DNA of 9,929 nt from JAHEFX01 sp964614585 (GCA_964614585.1 CAZTLW010000088.1:1-9929), one strand, 5' to 3'; shown: positions 1 through 5,781, numbered from the stretch's first letter. The notes: generated by a model from the sequence alone, not told the origin. Made by a program: numbers and translations.

Positions 1-31
1 CGGCGCGATGATGGGGACGGAGGTGGTCGTG

Positions 32-481
32 ATGCGTTGGCTTGAAGTTGCCGCGCTGGTCGCGGTGGTGGCCCTGGCCGGTGGCTGCGGGGGGCCCGCC
101 CGGGTGGCGCTCACCGAGGAGGACTCGCTCGACGAGGTGCCCGTGAGCTCCGGCGACGAGATCGAGATCCGCCTCGAGTCGAATGCGACCACCGGCTACC
201 GGTGGGTCCTCCTGGACGATCGCGTCCCCGACCCCCTGGCACTGGTCGAGTCCCGCTTCGAGGAACCCGAATCCGATCTCGTGGGTGCCCCCGGCACCCA
301 GGTCTTCGTCTTCGAGGCCGTGGAGCCGGGTGCCGACGTGCTCCGGCTCGAGTACGTCCGCCCGTTCGACGATCCGCCGATCCCCCAGCGGGTGGTCGAG
401 TACATCGTCATCGTCGACGGGGCCGAGTGGCCGCCCACGGACGTGTCGCCGCCCGGCACGTCGGAGGCCACGGCGCCCTGA
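32..481 (+). CDS. Chagasin-family (I42) protease-inhibitor lipoprotein
   Basis: This probable exported lipoprotein should inhibit papain-like cysteine proteases at the cell surface. The start at 32 is chosen because GGAGG at 19-23 sits 8 bases upstream and the protein then begins with a short basic residue and a hydrophobic stretch. In-frame ATGs at 8 and 11 would put 8 or 7 extra residues before the signal. Residues 4-18 form the signal segment and Cys19 is the likely lipidation site, although the A-G-G-C lipobox is imperfect. The mature part carries all three chagasin loops: N-A-T-T-G-Y-R-W at 51-58 (family NPTTGYxW), G85-A-P-G-T followed by the F-V-F strand, and R-P-F at 110-112 (family RPW). 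The 149-residue length is normal for a bacterial secreted chagasin-like protein. The inhibitor fold is well supported. The target protease is unknown, and no cysteine protease gene is visible nearby. Confidence 0.85.
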   Translation: MRWLEVAALVAVVALAGGCGGPARVALTEEDSLDEVPVSSGDEIEIRLESNATTGYRWVLLDDRVPDPLALVESRFEEPESDLVGAPGTQVFVFEAVEPGADVLRLEYVRPFDDPPIPQRVVEYIVIVDGAEWPPTDVSPPGTSEATAP

Positions 482-516
482 GCGGTCGTCTCGGCCGAGC
501 CGTCCCGGACTCGGCG

Positions 517-522
517 TAGCTT
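517..522 (+). promoter_or_regulatory. Putative -10 element (TAGCTT) for the dodecin gene
   Basis: TAGCTT fits the TANNNT -10 pattern and lies 27 bases upstream of the dodecin ATG, leaving room for a leader of about 20 bases with a purine-rich ribosome site (GAGGAGGGG, 538-546). No convincing -35 box is seen. A 6-bp inverted repeat (GCTTCG 519-524, CGAAGC 528-533) overlaps the -10 and predicted start of transcription. Confidence 0.5.
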
Positions 523-549
523 CGACACGAAGCGACCGAGGAGGGGTCC

Positions 550-759
550 ATGTCCACCTACAAGGTGATCGAGTTGATCGGCACCAGCACCAAGTCCTGG
601 GAGGATGCCGCCGCCACGGCCGTCGCCACGGCGTCGAAGTCGGTCCGGGACCTCCGTATCGCGGAGGTATCCGAACTGGACCTCCAGATCGAGGATGGTG
701 CAGTGACGGCCTATCGGGCCAAGGTGCGTGTCTCGTTCAAGCACGAGGACAGCGCCTAG
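550..759 (+). CDS. Dodecin family protein, resembling the calcium-dodecin (SecE2-like) branch
   Basis: This small protein of 69 residues should form the hollow dodecameric sphere typical of dodecins. It begins Y-K-V-I-E-L-I-G-T-S (4-13), the standard first strand, followed by a helix (about 16-33) and two long strands ending V-S-F-K-H-E-D. In flavin-binding dodecins a tryptophan stacks on the flavin and a glutamine on the facing strand contacts it. By my alignment these positions are Ile37 and Arg56 here, so flavin binding is doubtful. From memory the sequence looks closer to the M. tuberculosis calcium dodecin Rv0379 (SecE2) than to the flavin dodecin Rv1498A. The ribosome site just before ATG 550 and a -10 element at 517 support the start and a monocistronic transcript ending at the 789-814 hairpin. 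The family call is firm; ligand and role are not established. Confidence 0.92.
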   Translation: MSTYKVIELIGTSTKSWEDAAATAVATASKSVRDLRIAEVSELDLQIEDGAVTAYRAKVRVSFKHEDSA

Positions 760-788
760 GCCGAGATCGAACAACCGACGATCGGCGA

Positions 789-814
789 ACGGGGTCCGCG
801 CCTGCGGGCCCCGT
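789..814. terminator. Hairpin, probable bidirectional terminator between convergent genes
   Basis: An 11-bp stem (789-799 with 804-814, one T:G wobble) closes a GCCT loop. It lies between the dodecin stop (757-759) and the stop of the convergent DUF2179 gene (817-819). There is no T tract on either side, so termination is inferred from position and stem strength. Confidence 0.6.
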
Positions 815-816
815 CG

Positions 817-1338
817 CTACTTGCGGACCGACGCCCTCCGGCGGTTCCCGCCGATGCCCACGAAGCCGGTGGTGACGAAGGCCGACGGGTTGGCCTCCTC
901 GATGATGCGCGTCACCGCCTTGAGTTTCCGTCGGGGGATCACCGTGGTCACGATGCGGACCGCGCCATCGCGGCCTTCCCCGTTCATCTCGGTGACGGCG
1001 AAGCCGGCCGCCCGCAGTGCGCCGGCCGACGATGGTGACGCGATCGGGGCCATCGCCTGGACGGCGACCGTCCCGATCGCCAGTCGTTGCTCGATCGCGG
1101 CGCCGGCGAACGTCCCGATGGCGTACCCGGCGGCGTAGGCGACCATCCGCAGTGGGTCGTCCAGGTCCCGGATCACCACCGCGAACCCGATCACCCAGAT
1201 GAGCGACTCGAAGAAGCTGATGGCGGCGCTCCGCCAGCGGCTCCCCCGGGAGAGGAGGATGATCCGGATCGTGCCGAGCGAGACGTCGGCGATGCGGAGC
1301 GCGATGATGATGGCGGCGGCTCCGGCGAGTTCGAGCAC
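817..1338 (-). CDS. UPF0316 / DUF2179 membrane protein
   Basis: This is a 173-residue integral membrane protein of the UPF0316 type. Three hydrophobic segments (about 4-17, 37-57 and 65-82) are followed by a soluble C-terminal domain (about 105-163). Family signatures are A-D-V-S-L-G-T-I-R (17-25) in the first part and E-E-A-N-P-S-A-F-V-T (147-156) in the DUF2179 domain, which has a small ACT-like/PII-like fold in related proteins. The function of the family is unknown; a small-molecule-sensing membrane role is only a guess. The GTG at 1338 is preferred: a TATCCT -10 element ends exactly 7 bases upstream, so the transcript would begin at or next to the GTG, and 173 residues suits the family. 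An in-frame ATG at 1386 would add 16 residues but has no ribosome site and would lie upstream of that -10. The gene is divergent from the SDR gene. Confidence 0.85.
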   Translation of the reverse strand: MLELAGAAAIIIALRIADVSLGTIRIILLSRGSRWRSAAISFFESLIWVIGFAVVIRDLDDPLRMVAYAAGYAIGTFAGAAIEQRLAIGTVAVQAMAPIASPSSAGALRAAGFAVTEMNGEGRDGAVRIVTTVIPRRKLKAVTRIIEEANPSAFVTTGFVGIGGNRRRASVRK

Positions 1339-1345
1339 GTGACTC

Positions 1346-1351
1346 AGGATA
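1346..1351 (-). promoter_or_regulatory. Putative leaderless -10 element (TATCCT) for the DUF2179 gene
   Basis: Read on the minus strand, TATCCT (1351 to 1346) is followed by 7 bases and then the GTG start at 1338. This spacing puts +1 on or beside the start codon. No Shine-Dalgarno sequence is present, consistent with a leaderless message. Confidence 0.55.
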
Positions 1352-1398
1352 GGGACGGTCCCAAATTCCACCGCGCCGGGCCACATCGATGACACCCG

Positions 1399-1404
1399 TA
1401 GCCT
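1399..1404 (+). promoter_or_regulatory. Putative leaderless -10 element (TAGCCT) for the SDR gene
   Basis: TAGCCT is followed by 7 bases and the ATG at 1412, the same spacing as in the divergent partner promoter at 1346-1351. The 7-base gap holds no ribosome site. No clear -35 box is seen. Confidence 0.55.
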
Positions 1405-1411
1405 CTGGGCC

Positions 1412-2272
1412 ATGCCCTGGACGATCGATGGCAAACGGGTGCTCGTCACCGGGGCCAACTCGGGCATCGGGCTGGCCACCGCCACCGAACTGGCCCGACG
1501 CGGCGCCGACGTCACGATCACGGCGCGCGACCGGACCAAGGGAGAGGCGGCGGCTGCGTCCATCCGACGGGACGCCGGCCGGTCGGTCGAGCTCGGCATC
1601 CTCGACCTCGCCTCGCTCGACTCGGTGCGATCGTTCTCAGGCCGCTTCGCCGACGACCACGACCGACTCGACGTCCTGATCAACAACGCCGGCGTCATGG
1701 CCGGCACCCGGCGGGAGACGCCCGAGGGGTTCGAGTGGACGTTCGGCGTCAACCACCTCGGCCCGTTCCTGCTCACGAACCTGCTCACCCCGCTGCTGGT
1801 CGCCAGTGCACCATCCCGGGTCATCAACGTGAGCTCCGAAGCCAGTCGGGGGGCTCGGGCCGGCCTCGACTTCGACGACCTGCAGATGACCACGGGCTAT
1901 TCGCCGAACAAGGCCTACGCCGCCTCGAAGCTCGCCAACATCCTCTTCACCGTCGGACTCGACCGTCGGTTGGCCGACGGCGGCGTGACGGCCCGAGCCC
2001 TCCATCCCGGGGTGATCCGGACCTCGTTCGCCAAGGGTCCCGAGAGCCACCGCTGGATGGGGGTGCTGATGACGATGGTGGGCCCGCTCCTCAAGCGGGC
2101 CGAGGAGGGCGCGGCGACGTCGGTGCTGCTGGCGACTGCGCCCGGCGAGGAGCTTGCCCGATCGCTCTACTGGTCGGAGGGATCCCCCAGGGACCCGGTG
2201 CCCGCAGCCACCGACCCCCGGTCGGCCGAGCGCCTCTGGTCGGTCAGCGAGCAGTTGGTGGGGCTGGCGTGA
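1412..2272 (+). CDS. Short-chain dehydrogenase/reductase, retinol-dehydrogenase-like
   Basis: This 286-residue NAD(P)-dependent oxidoreductase is probably cytosolic and acts on an alcohol or carbonyl substrate that cannot be named from sequence. The Rossmann glycine motif T-G-A-N-S-G-I-G spans 13-20, the structural N-N-A-G follows the D-V-L-I strand, and the catalytic set is Ser142 (in V-S-S), Tyr169 and Lys173 (Y-A-A-S-K, followed by L-A-N-I-L-F). The spacing and the K-L-A-N-I-L-F string match the retinol dehydrogenase/WWOX-like branch. Basic residues (Arg41, Arg43, Lys45) just after the second strand would suit NADP. The start is set by a -10 element 7 bases upstream, implying a leaderless message. 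The stop codon overlaps the next ATG by one base (TGATG), so the downstream lipoprotein is likely translationally coupled. Enzyme class is certain; substrate unknown. Confidence 0.92.
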   Translation: MPWTIDGKRVLVTGANSGIGLATATELARRGADVTITARDRTKGEAAAASIRRDAGRSVELGILDLASLDSVRSFSGRFADDHDRLDVLINNAGVMAGTRRETPEGFEWTFGVNHLGPFLLTNLLTPLLVASAPSRVINVSSEASRGARAGLDFDDLQMTTGYSPNKAYAASKLANILFTVGLDRRLADGGVTARALHPGVIRTSFAKGPESHRWMGVLMTMVGPLLKRAEEGAATSVLLATAPGEELARSLYWSEGSPRDPVPAATDPRSAERLWSVSEQLVGLA

Positions 2273-2415
2273 TGGCTCGTGGGGTACGGGCCTGGCGTCG
2301 GCTGGTCCCGGTGGTCGTGATCGCCCTGGCGCTTGGCGCCTGCGGCGATGACTTCGAGCCGTCGAGGGACCGGGACCGCACCTCGCAGTCCTCGCCAGTC
2401 GTCGTGGTCACCTAG
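2272..2415 (+). CDS. Very small lipoprotein (47 aa), translationally coupled to the SDR
   Basis: The predicted product is only 47 residues. It has a basic N-terminus (Arg4, 7, 9, 10), a hydrophobic stretch (11-21) and a textbook lipobox L-G-A-C with Cys24 as the lipidation site. The mature peptide of 24 residues is acidic then charged (D-D-F-E, then D/R alternation) and ends in a run of valines. The start overlaps the SDR stop as TGATG. The stop codon TAG at 2413-2415 sits in a CCTAGG palindrome that also supplies the stop of the convergent GNAT gene. I recognise no family. The lipobox and tight linkage argue for a real gene. The shortness and weak ribosome site argue for caution, and a decayed longer lipoprotein is an alternative. 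Confidence 0.65.
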   Translation: MARGVRAWRRLVPVVVIALALGACGDDFEPSRDRDRTSQSSPVVVVT

Positions 2416-2858
2416 GAGCGGGGGTGGTCGCGCACCACCCCGAACGGCCAGTCTCGATCGAGCCATTCGTCCACGGACCGCCACAGCACCTCGTCGAGGT
2501 GGGCGTGGGAGGCCCGGACCCACGACCGGACCTGCGCATCGACACCGTCCTCGTCGTACGGGTAGAGGTACACGCACCCGACGACCTCGTCGCCGTCGAG
2601 GACGGTCCAGGTGAAGCCCGTCCTGGCGTCGAAGTCCCGGCGATGGGCGACCAGGTCGGCGAGGTTGTCCTCGAGGCCCATCGGATGGGGCCAGCCGTCC
2701 GGCATCGGGAACCCCGGCGTGGCATGGATGTGGTCGATGCTCGACGTCCACGCCGCGTGGTCGCGCTCGTTGTGCTCGGGACCGAGCGGCTCGAGGCGGA
2801 ACCCCGGTCCGTCGAGCGAGGCCGGCACCTCGAAGTCCTCGGGTACGAACCCCCCCAT
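2412..2858 (-). CDS. GNAT-like acetyltransferase-fold protein
   Basis: This 148-residue protein resembles a family commonly annotated as GNAT N-acetyltransferase. Family-type strings include E-H-N-E-R-D-H-A-A-W-T-S-S-I-D-H-I (28-44), then the central strands F-T-W-T-V-L-D-G-D-E-V-V-G-C-V-Y-L-Y-P (82-100) and a last strand/helix unit V-R-S-W-V-R-A-S-H-A-H-L-D (110-122). The usual acetyl-CoA loop (Q/R-x-x-G-x-G/A) is not visible after the central strands; R-A-S-H-A-H-L-D stands there instead. Catalysis is therefore not assured. The start is uncertain: ATG 2858 is used, but GTG 2861 and GTG 2915 are in frame and none has a strong ribosome site. It lies 124 bases downstream of the metallopeptidase gene on the same strand, and its stop overlaps that of the convergent small lipoprotein. 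Confidence 0.75.
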   Translation of the reverse strand: MGGFVPEDFEVPASLDGPGFRLEPLGPEHNERDHAAWTSSIDHIHATPGFPMPDGWPHPMGLEDNLADLVAHRRDFDARTGFTWTVLDGDEVVGCVYLYPYDEDGVDAQVRSWVRASHAHLDEVLWRSVDEWLDRDWPFGVVRDHPRS

Positions 2859-2869
2859 CACCCCGCCTG

Positions 2870-2948
2870 CAACCCAGGGTTGTGGAGGGGGTTCAGTTCG
2901 GGAAGCGTGGGCCACAGATGGTGCAGAGCGCCCCTACCAACCCAGGGT
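2870..2948. repeat. Two near-identical short palindromes upstream of the GNAT gene
   Basis: CAACCCAGGGTTG (2870-2882) is a perfect 6-bp inverted repeat around one base. The same word with one change at the twelfth base (CAACCCAGGGTCG) recurs at 2938-2950. They are 68 bp apart in the 124-bp gap between the metallopeptidase stop and the GNAT start. They could be operator-like sites or small hairpins. Nothing else recognisable is in this gap. Confidence 0.35.
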
Positions 2949-2982
2949 CGAGGAAGGTGCGGAGGCGATGGCCGTCGGCACG

Positions 2983-4122
2983 TCACGGCCAGACCAACAC
3001 GTAGCTGAGCACCGGGGCGTCCGGGCCCTCGGTGAAGCCCGGCGCCTCGCGAAAGTCCCACAGCTCCACCCAGACCACCACGCCGTCAGGCCGATCGAAC
3101 CGGCCCGACCAGCGGGCGATCCGCTCGTCGTCCACCGCGCCGATGGTGCCGGTCAGGCCCCGGCCCCGCAGCCGTTCCTGGGTCGTCGCCGCCAGCGTGG
3201 CCCCGTCGGGTCCGTCCGCCGGCGTCGAGTAGACGATGTACTCCCGCAGGGTCCCGCCGATGGCGGCCACCGCCTCCTCGTCGTAGAGCGGCGACGCCGA
3301 CAACACCTCCTCGCTGCCCGCCGGCGCCCACGGCATCCCGGCCGCCAAGGTGTCGGCGTCGGCCCCCAGCCACTCCTCCACCCAGCCCCGCTGGGCCGGC
3401 GGCACCGAGTCCCCGAGGCCGCTCGTCACGAGCGACACGGCCTCGGCCATGTCCTCCACGGGGTTCGTGCCGCCGTACTCGGTCGACGTCGACGGCGGTG
3501 CCGTCCACGCCCCGTCGATGACCTCCCAGCCGGTGGCGGAGGTGAACGGGCCGAGCAGGGTCGACTCGGCGAGATCGACCGAGCCGCCGAACGCGAGCAC
3601 CCCGCCGACGTGCGTCGGCTCGAGCGTGTCGAACTGGGCGATGTGCACGATCTCGTGGGAGAGGATCCGGGCGAGGCCCAGTGGCCCGATCGGGAGCCCG
3701 TCCCGCTCGAACGTGTCGTCGAAGAGGTAGATGTCGGGGCCCACCGCCACCGCCGAGGGATCGGTGCGGCCCCCGATCGCCGGCGGGGTCGGGGTGCGGA
3801 CGATCGCCCGGGGGAGCGGCCCCAGCTCGGGCGGCAGGAGGCGCATGGCCTCGTCGAGGAGGCGCAGCTCCTCGGGGTCGACCGTCTCGGTCGTGCCGAT
3901 GAGCTCGGTGCCCTCGATCGGCCGCAACCATCGGGCCCCCTCGGGTCGGGGGGCACCGAGATCGGCGAGCAGTTCCTCGTCGGCCAGGTCGACCTCGACC
4001 GGCTCGACCCCGTCCGGGAGGGTGGTCGTGGTGGGCCCGGCCGACGTGGTCGGTGGTGGAGCGGTCGACCCGCAGGCGGCAACGACCAGGGCGAGGGCGA
4101 TGAGGGCGGCGACGCGACGCAT
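2983..4122 (-). CDS. Secreted lipoprotein with HExxH zinc-metallopeptidase motif
   Basis: This 379-residue lipoprotein probably sits on the outer face of the membrane. Residues 1-16 form a signal peptide and V-A-A-C gives Cys17 as the lipid anchor, followed by a Pro/Thr-rich linker to about residue 36. The catalytic signature is H156-E-I-V-H160-I-A-Q-F, a zincin HExxH motif. About 63 residues later N-P-V-E223-D-M-A-E227 resembles the glutamate helix that gives the third zinc ligand in gluzincins. Just before the motif, G-P-D-I-Y-L-F-D-D-T-F resembles the edge-strand region that precedes HExxH in several such peptidases. The C-terminal 120 residues end in strand-rich sequence (V-V-V-W-V-E-L-W-D-F). 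I cannot assign a named family or substrate. A TACCCT element ends 9 bases before ATG 4122, implying almost no leader. The gene is divergent from the VOC gene. Confidence 0.8.
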   Translation of the reverse strand: MRRVAALIALALVVAACGSTAPPPTTSAGPTTTTLPDGVEPVEVDLADEELLADLGAPRPEGARWLRPIEGTELIGTTETVDPEELRLLDEAMRLLPPELGPLPRAIVRTPTPPAIGGRTDPSAVAVGPDIYLFDDTFERDGLPIGPLGLARILSHEIVHIAQFDTLEPTHVGGVLAFGGSVDLAESTLLGPFTSATGWEVIDGAWTAPPSTSTEYGGTNPVEDMAEAVSLVTSGLGDSVPPAQRGWVEEWLGADADTLAAGMPWAPAGSEEVLSASPLYDEEAVAAIGGTLREYIVYSTPADGPDGATLAATTQERLRGRGLTGTIGAVDDERIARWSGRFDRPDGVVVWVELWDFREAPGFTEGPDAPVLSYVLVWP

Positions 4123-4131
4123 CGGTCGGGC

Positions 4132-4137
4132 AGGGTA
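4132..4137 (-). promoter_or_regulatory. Putative -10 element (TACCCT) for the metallopeptidase lipoprotein
   Basis: On the minus strand TACCCT (4137 to 4132) is followed by 9 bases and ATG 4122. The predicted leader is only about 2-3 bases, and no ribosome site is seen. Confidence 0.45.
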
Positions 4138-4174
4138 GGGCGGTCGCTCCCATCCGTCCGGAACGCCGTGGGCC

Positions 4175-4180
4175 TAATGT
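4175..4180 (+). promoter_or_regulatory. Putative -10 element (TAATGT) for the VOC gene
   Basis: TAATGT lies 27 bases before ATG 4208. The predicted leader holds a strong ribosome site (GGGAGGAG, 4198-4205). It shares an 85-bp divergent spacer with the 4132-4137 element. Confidence 0.45.
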
Positions 4181-4207
4181 GGCCCCCGAGAGGCAAGGGA
4201 GGAGTCG

Positions 4208-4675
4208 ATGTCCGTACCGCCCATCCCCGAGGGCCTGCGCTCGGCGAACCCGAGCATCGTTTGCACGCCCTGTGCCGACGCCATCGACTTCTACCAGCGG
4301 GCATTCGGTGCCGTGGAGGTGGGACCCCGGATGACGGGTCCCGACGGCACCGTCGGCCACGCGAGGATCCGCATCGGTGACAGCGTGATCATGCTCGCCG
4401 ACGAGTGGCCGGGCGGCCCGACCCAGTCGCCCACGACGCTCGGCGGCACCACGGCGGCGCTGATGCTGTACGTCGACGACGCCGAAGCGGCCTGGAGACG
4501 GGCGATCGACGCCGGTGCCGAGGAGGTCTTCCCCCTCGAACTGCAGTTCTATGGGGAGAAGGGCGGCCGGGTCCGGGACCCGTTCGGCCATACCTGGGGC
4601 ATCTCCCAGCAGGTCGAGGTGGTCGACGACGCCGAGATGGAACGTCGCATGGCGGCCTTCTTCGAGGAGCAGTAG
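4208..4675 (+). CDS. VOC superfamily protein, PhnB/glyoxalase-like
   Basis: This 155-residue protein has the vicinal oxygen chelate fold (glyoxalase/bleomycin-resistance/PhnB group). The N-terminal half carries C-A-D-A-I-D-F-Y-Q-R-A-F-G-A (22-35), the helix-turn typical of the family, then G-H-A-R-I-R-I-G-D-S (50-59) with His51 in the position of a metal ligand. The second half has D-D-A-E-A-A-W-R-R-A-I-D-A-G-A (a common VOC helix) and the closing R-V-R-D-P-F-G-H-T-W. Related proteins are usually of unknown substrate, and I would not call it a glyoxalase I or resistance protein. Start and ribosome site (GGGAGGAG) are clear. The mdh gene follows 83 bases later on the same strand but has its own -10 and ribosome site, so the two are probably separate units. 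Confidence 0.88.
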   Translation: MSVPPIPEGLRSANPSIVCTPCADAIDFYQRAFGAVEVGPRMTGPDGTVGHARIRIGDSVIMLADEWPGGPTQSPTTLGGTTAALMLYVDDAEAAWRRAIDAGAEEVFPLELQFYGEKGGRVRDPFGHTWGISQQVEVVDDAEMERRMAAFFEEQ

Positions 4676-4723
4676 CCGCCCGTCGGCTCTGTTCCTGCGG
4701 CCGATCCCTCTCCGGCCGATCCC

Positions 4724-4729
4724 TAGGCT
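4724..4729 (+). promoter_or_regulatory. Putative -10 element (TAGGCT) for mdh
   Basis: TAGGCT lies 29 bases before ATG 4759, inside a CCTAGG palindrome (4722-4727). The implied leader has a ribosome site (AGAAGGGA, 4746-4753). No -35 box is evident. Confidence 0.45.
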
Positions 4730-4758
4730 CGCCCCGTCGACCGACAGAAGGGATCCCC

Positions 4759-5748
4759 ATGTCCAAGGCCCCCGTCCGCGTCGCCGTCACCGGCGCCGCC
4801 GGCCAGATCGGCTACAGCCTCCTCTTCCGCATCGCATCGGGCCAGATGCTGGGCCCCGACCAGCCGGTCATCCTCCAGATGCTGGAGATAACCCCCGCCC
4901 TCGGCGCCCTCGACGGCGTCGCCATGGAACTCGAGGACTGCGCCTTCCCGCTGCTGGCGGGCATGGTGAAGACCGACGACCCGGAGGTGGGGTTCGGCGA
5001 CGTCGACTACGCCCTCCTCGTCGGGGCGATGCCCCGGAAGGCCGGCATGGAGCGGGCCGACCTGCTCGAGGCGAACGGCGCCATCTTCACCGTGCAGGGT
5101 CGGGCGCTCGCCTCCGCAGCCTCCGACGACGTGAGGGTGCTCGTCGTCGGCAACCCCGCCAACACGAACGCCCTCATCACCCTCAACAACGCCGAGGGCC
5201 TCGACCCCCGCAACGTCACGGCGATGACCCGCCTGGACCACAACCGGGCGATGGCCCAACTCGCCGCCAGAACCGACGCGTCGGTCTCGGACATCTCGCG
5301 GATGACGGTGTGGGGCAACCACTCGACGACGCAGTACCCCGACCTCGTCCGGGCCCGCATCGGCGGTCGGTCGGCGTGGGAGGTCGTGGGCGACGAGGCC
5401 TGGATCACCGACACCTTCATCCCCACCGTCGCCAAGCGGGGGGCTGCGGTCATCGAGGCCCGGGGGGCCTCGTCGGCCGCCTCGGCCGCCAATGCCGCCA
5501 TCGACCACGTGCACGACTGGGTCCTCGGCACCCCCGAGGGCGACTGGGTGTCGATGTCGGTGGTCTCCGACGGCTCCTACGGCGTGCCCGAGGGCCTCGT
5601 GTCATCGTTCCCGTGCACGACCTCGGGCGGCCGCTGGTCGATCGTGCAGGGCCTCGACATCGAGGCATTCTCCCGGGAGCGGATCGATGCGTCGGTGGCC
5701 GAGTTGGTCGCCGAGCGCGACACGGTGGCGGGTCTGGGCCTCATCTGA
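4759..5748 (+). CDS. mdh: Malate dehydrogenase (NAD-dependent, cytosolic type)
   Basis: This 329-residue enzyme interconverts malate and oxaloacetate in the TCA cycle. The NAD-binding loop is T-G-A-A-G-Q-I-G (11-18), and the acidic residue of L-Q-M-L-E-I after the second strand favours NAD over NADP. Substrate arginines are Arg93 and Arg99 in the mobile loop (P-R-K-A-G-M-E-R) and Arg163 in T-R-L-D-H-N-R. The catalytic pair is Asp160 and His188 (W-G-N-H-S). V-G-N-P-A-N-T-N is the conserved strand-4 loop. Length and motifs match the cytosolic/Thermus-type MDH found in actinobacteria rather than the lactate-like type. An in-frame upstream extension to 4405 overlaps the VOC gene and is not real. 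mdh stands alone on its strand; sdhAB, encoding the preceding oxidative step but one, lies 2 kb away on the other strand. The fold-back element at 5782-5962 follows the stop. Confidence 0.97.
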   Translation: MSKAPVRVAVTGAAGQIGYSLLFRIASGQMLGPDQPVILQMLEITPALGALDGVAMELEDCAFPLLAGMVKTDDPEVGFGDVDYALLVGAMPRKAGMERADLLEANGAIFTVQGRALASAASDDVRVLVVGNPANTNALITLNNAEGLDPRNVTAMTRLDHNRAMAQLAARTDASVSDISRMTVWGNHSTTQYPDLVRARIGGRSAWEVVGDEAWITDTFIPTVAKRGAAVIEARGASSAASAANAAIDHVHDWVLGTPEGDWVSMSVVSDGSYGVPEGLVSSFPCTTSGGRWSIVQGLDIEAFSRERIDASVAELVAERDTVAGLGLI

Positions 5749-5781
5749 GAGGACCAACCACGCCAGGAACACCACCAGCGA

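Noticed and set aside
1339..1386. Upstream ATG (1386) as start of the DUF2179 gene
   Set aside because: It has no ribosome site and would place the well-spaced TATCCT -10 inside the coding region. GTG 1338 gives a family-typical length and a leaderless start.
2611..4380. Very long open frame (589 codons) on the plus strand
   Set aside because: It lies opposite the metallopeptidase lipoprotein and GNAT genes, which show a signal peptide, HExxH and family-type motifs. The plus-strand product is Arg/Pro/Gly-rich and low in complexity, as expected for an antisense frame in high-GC DNA.
4722..4727. Four CCTAGG sites (755, 2411, 4722, 5822) as a functional motif
   Set aside because: Two coincide with TAG stops and one with a -10 word, which already explains them. 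Four sites in 10 kb cannot be distinguished from chance without a genome-wide count.
4405..4758. N-terminal extension of mdh to 4405
   Set aside because: It overlaps the VOC gene in another frame and is Arg/Gly-rich. ATG 4759 has a ribosome site and gives the standard 329-residue MDH.
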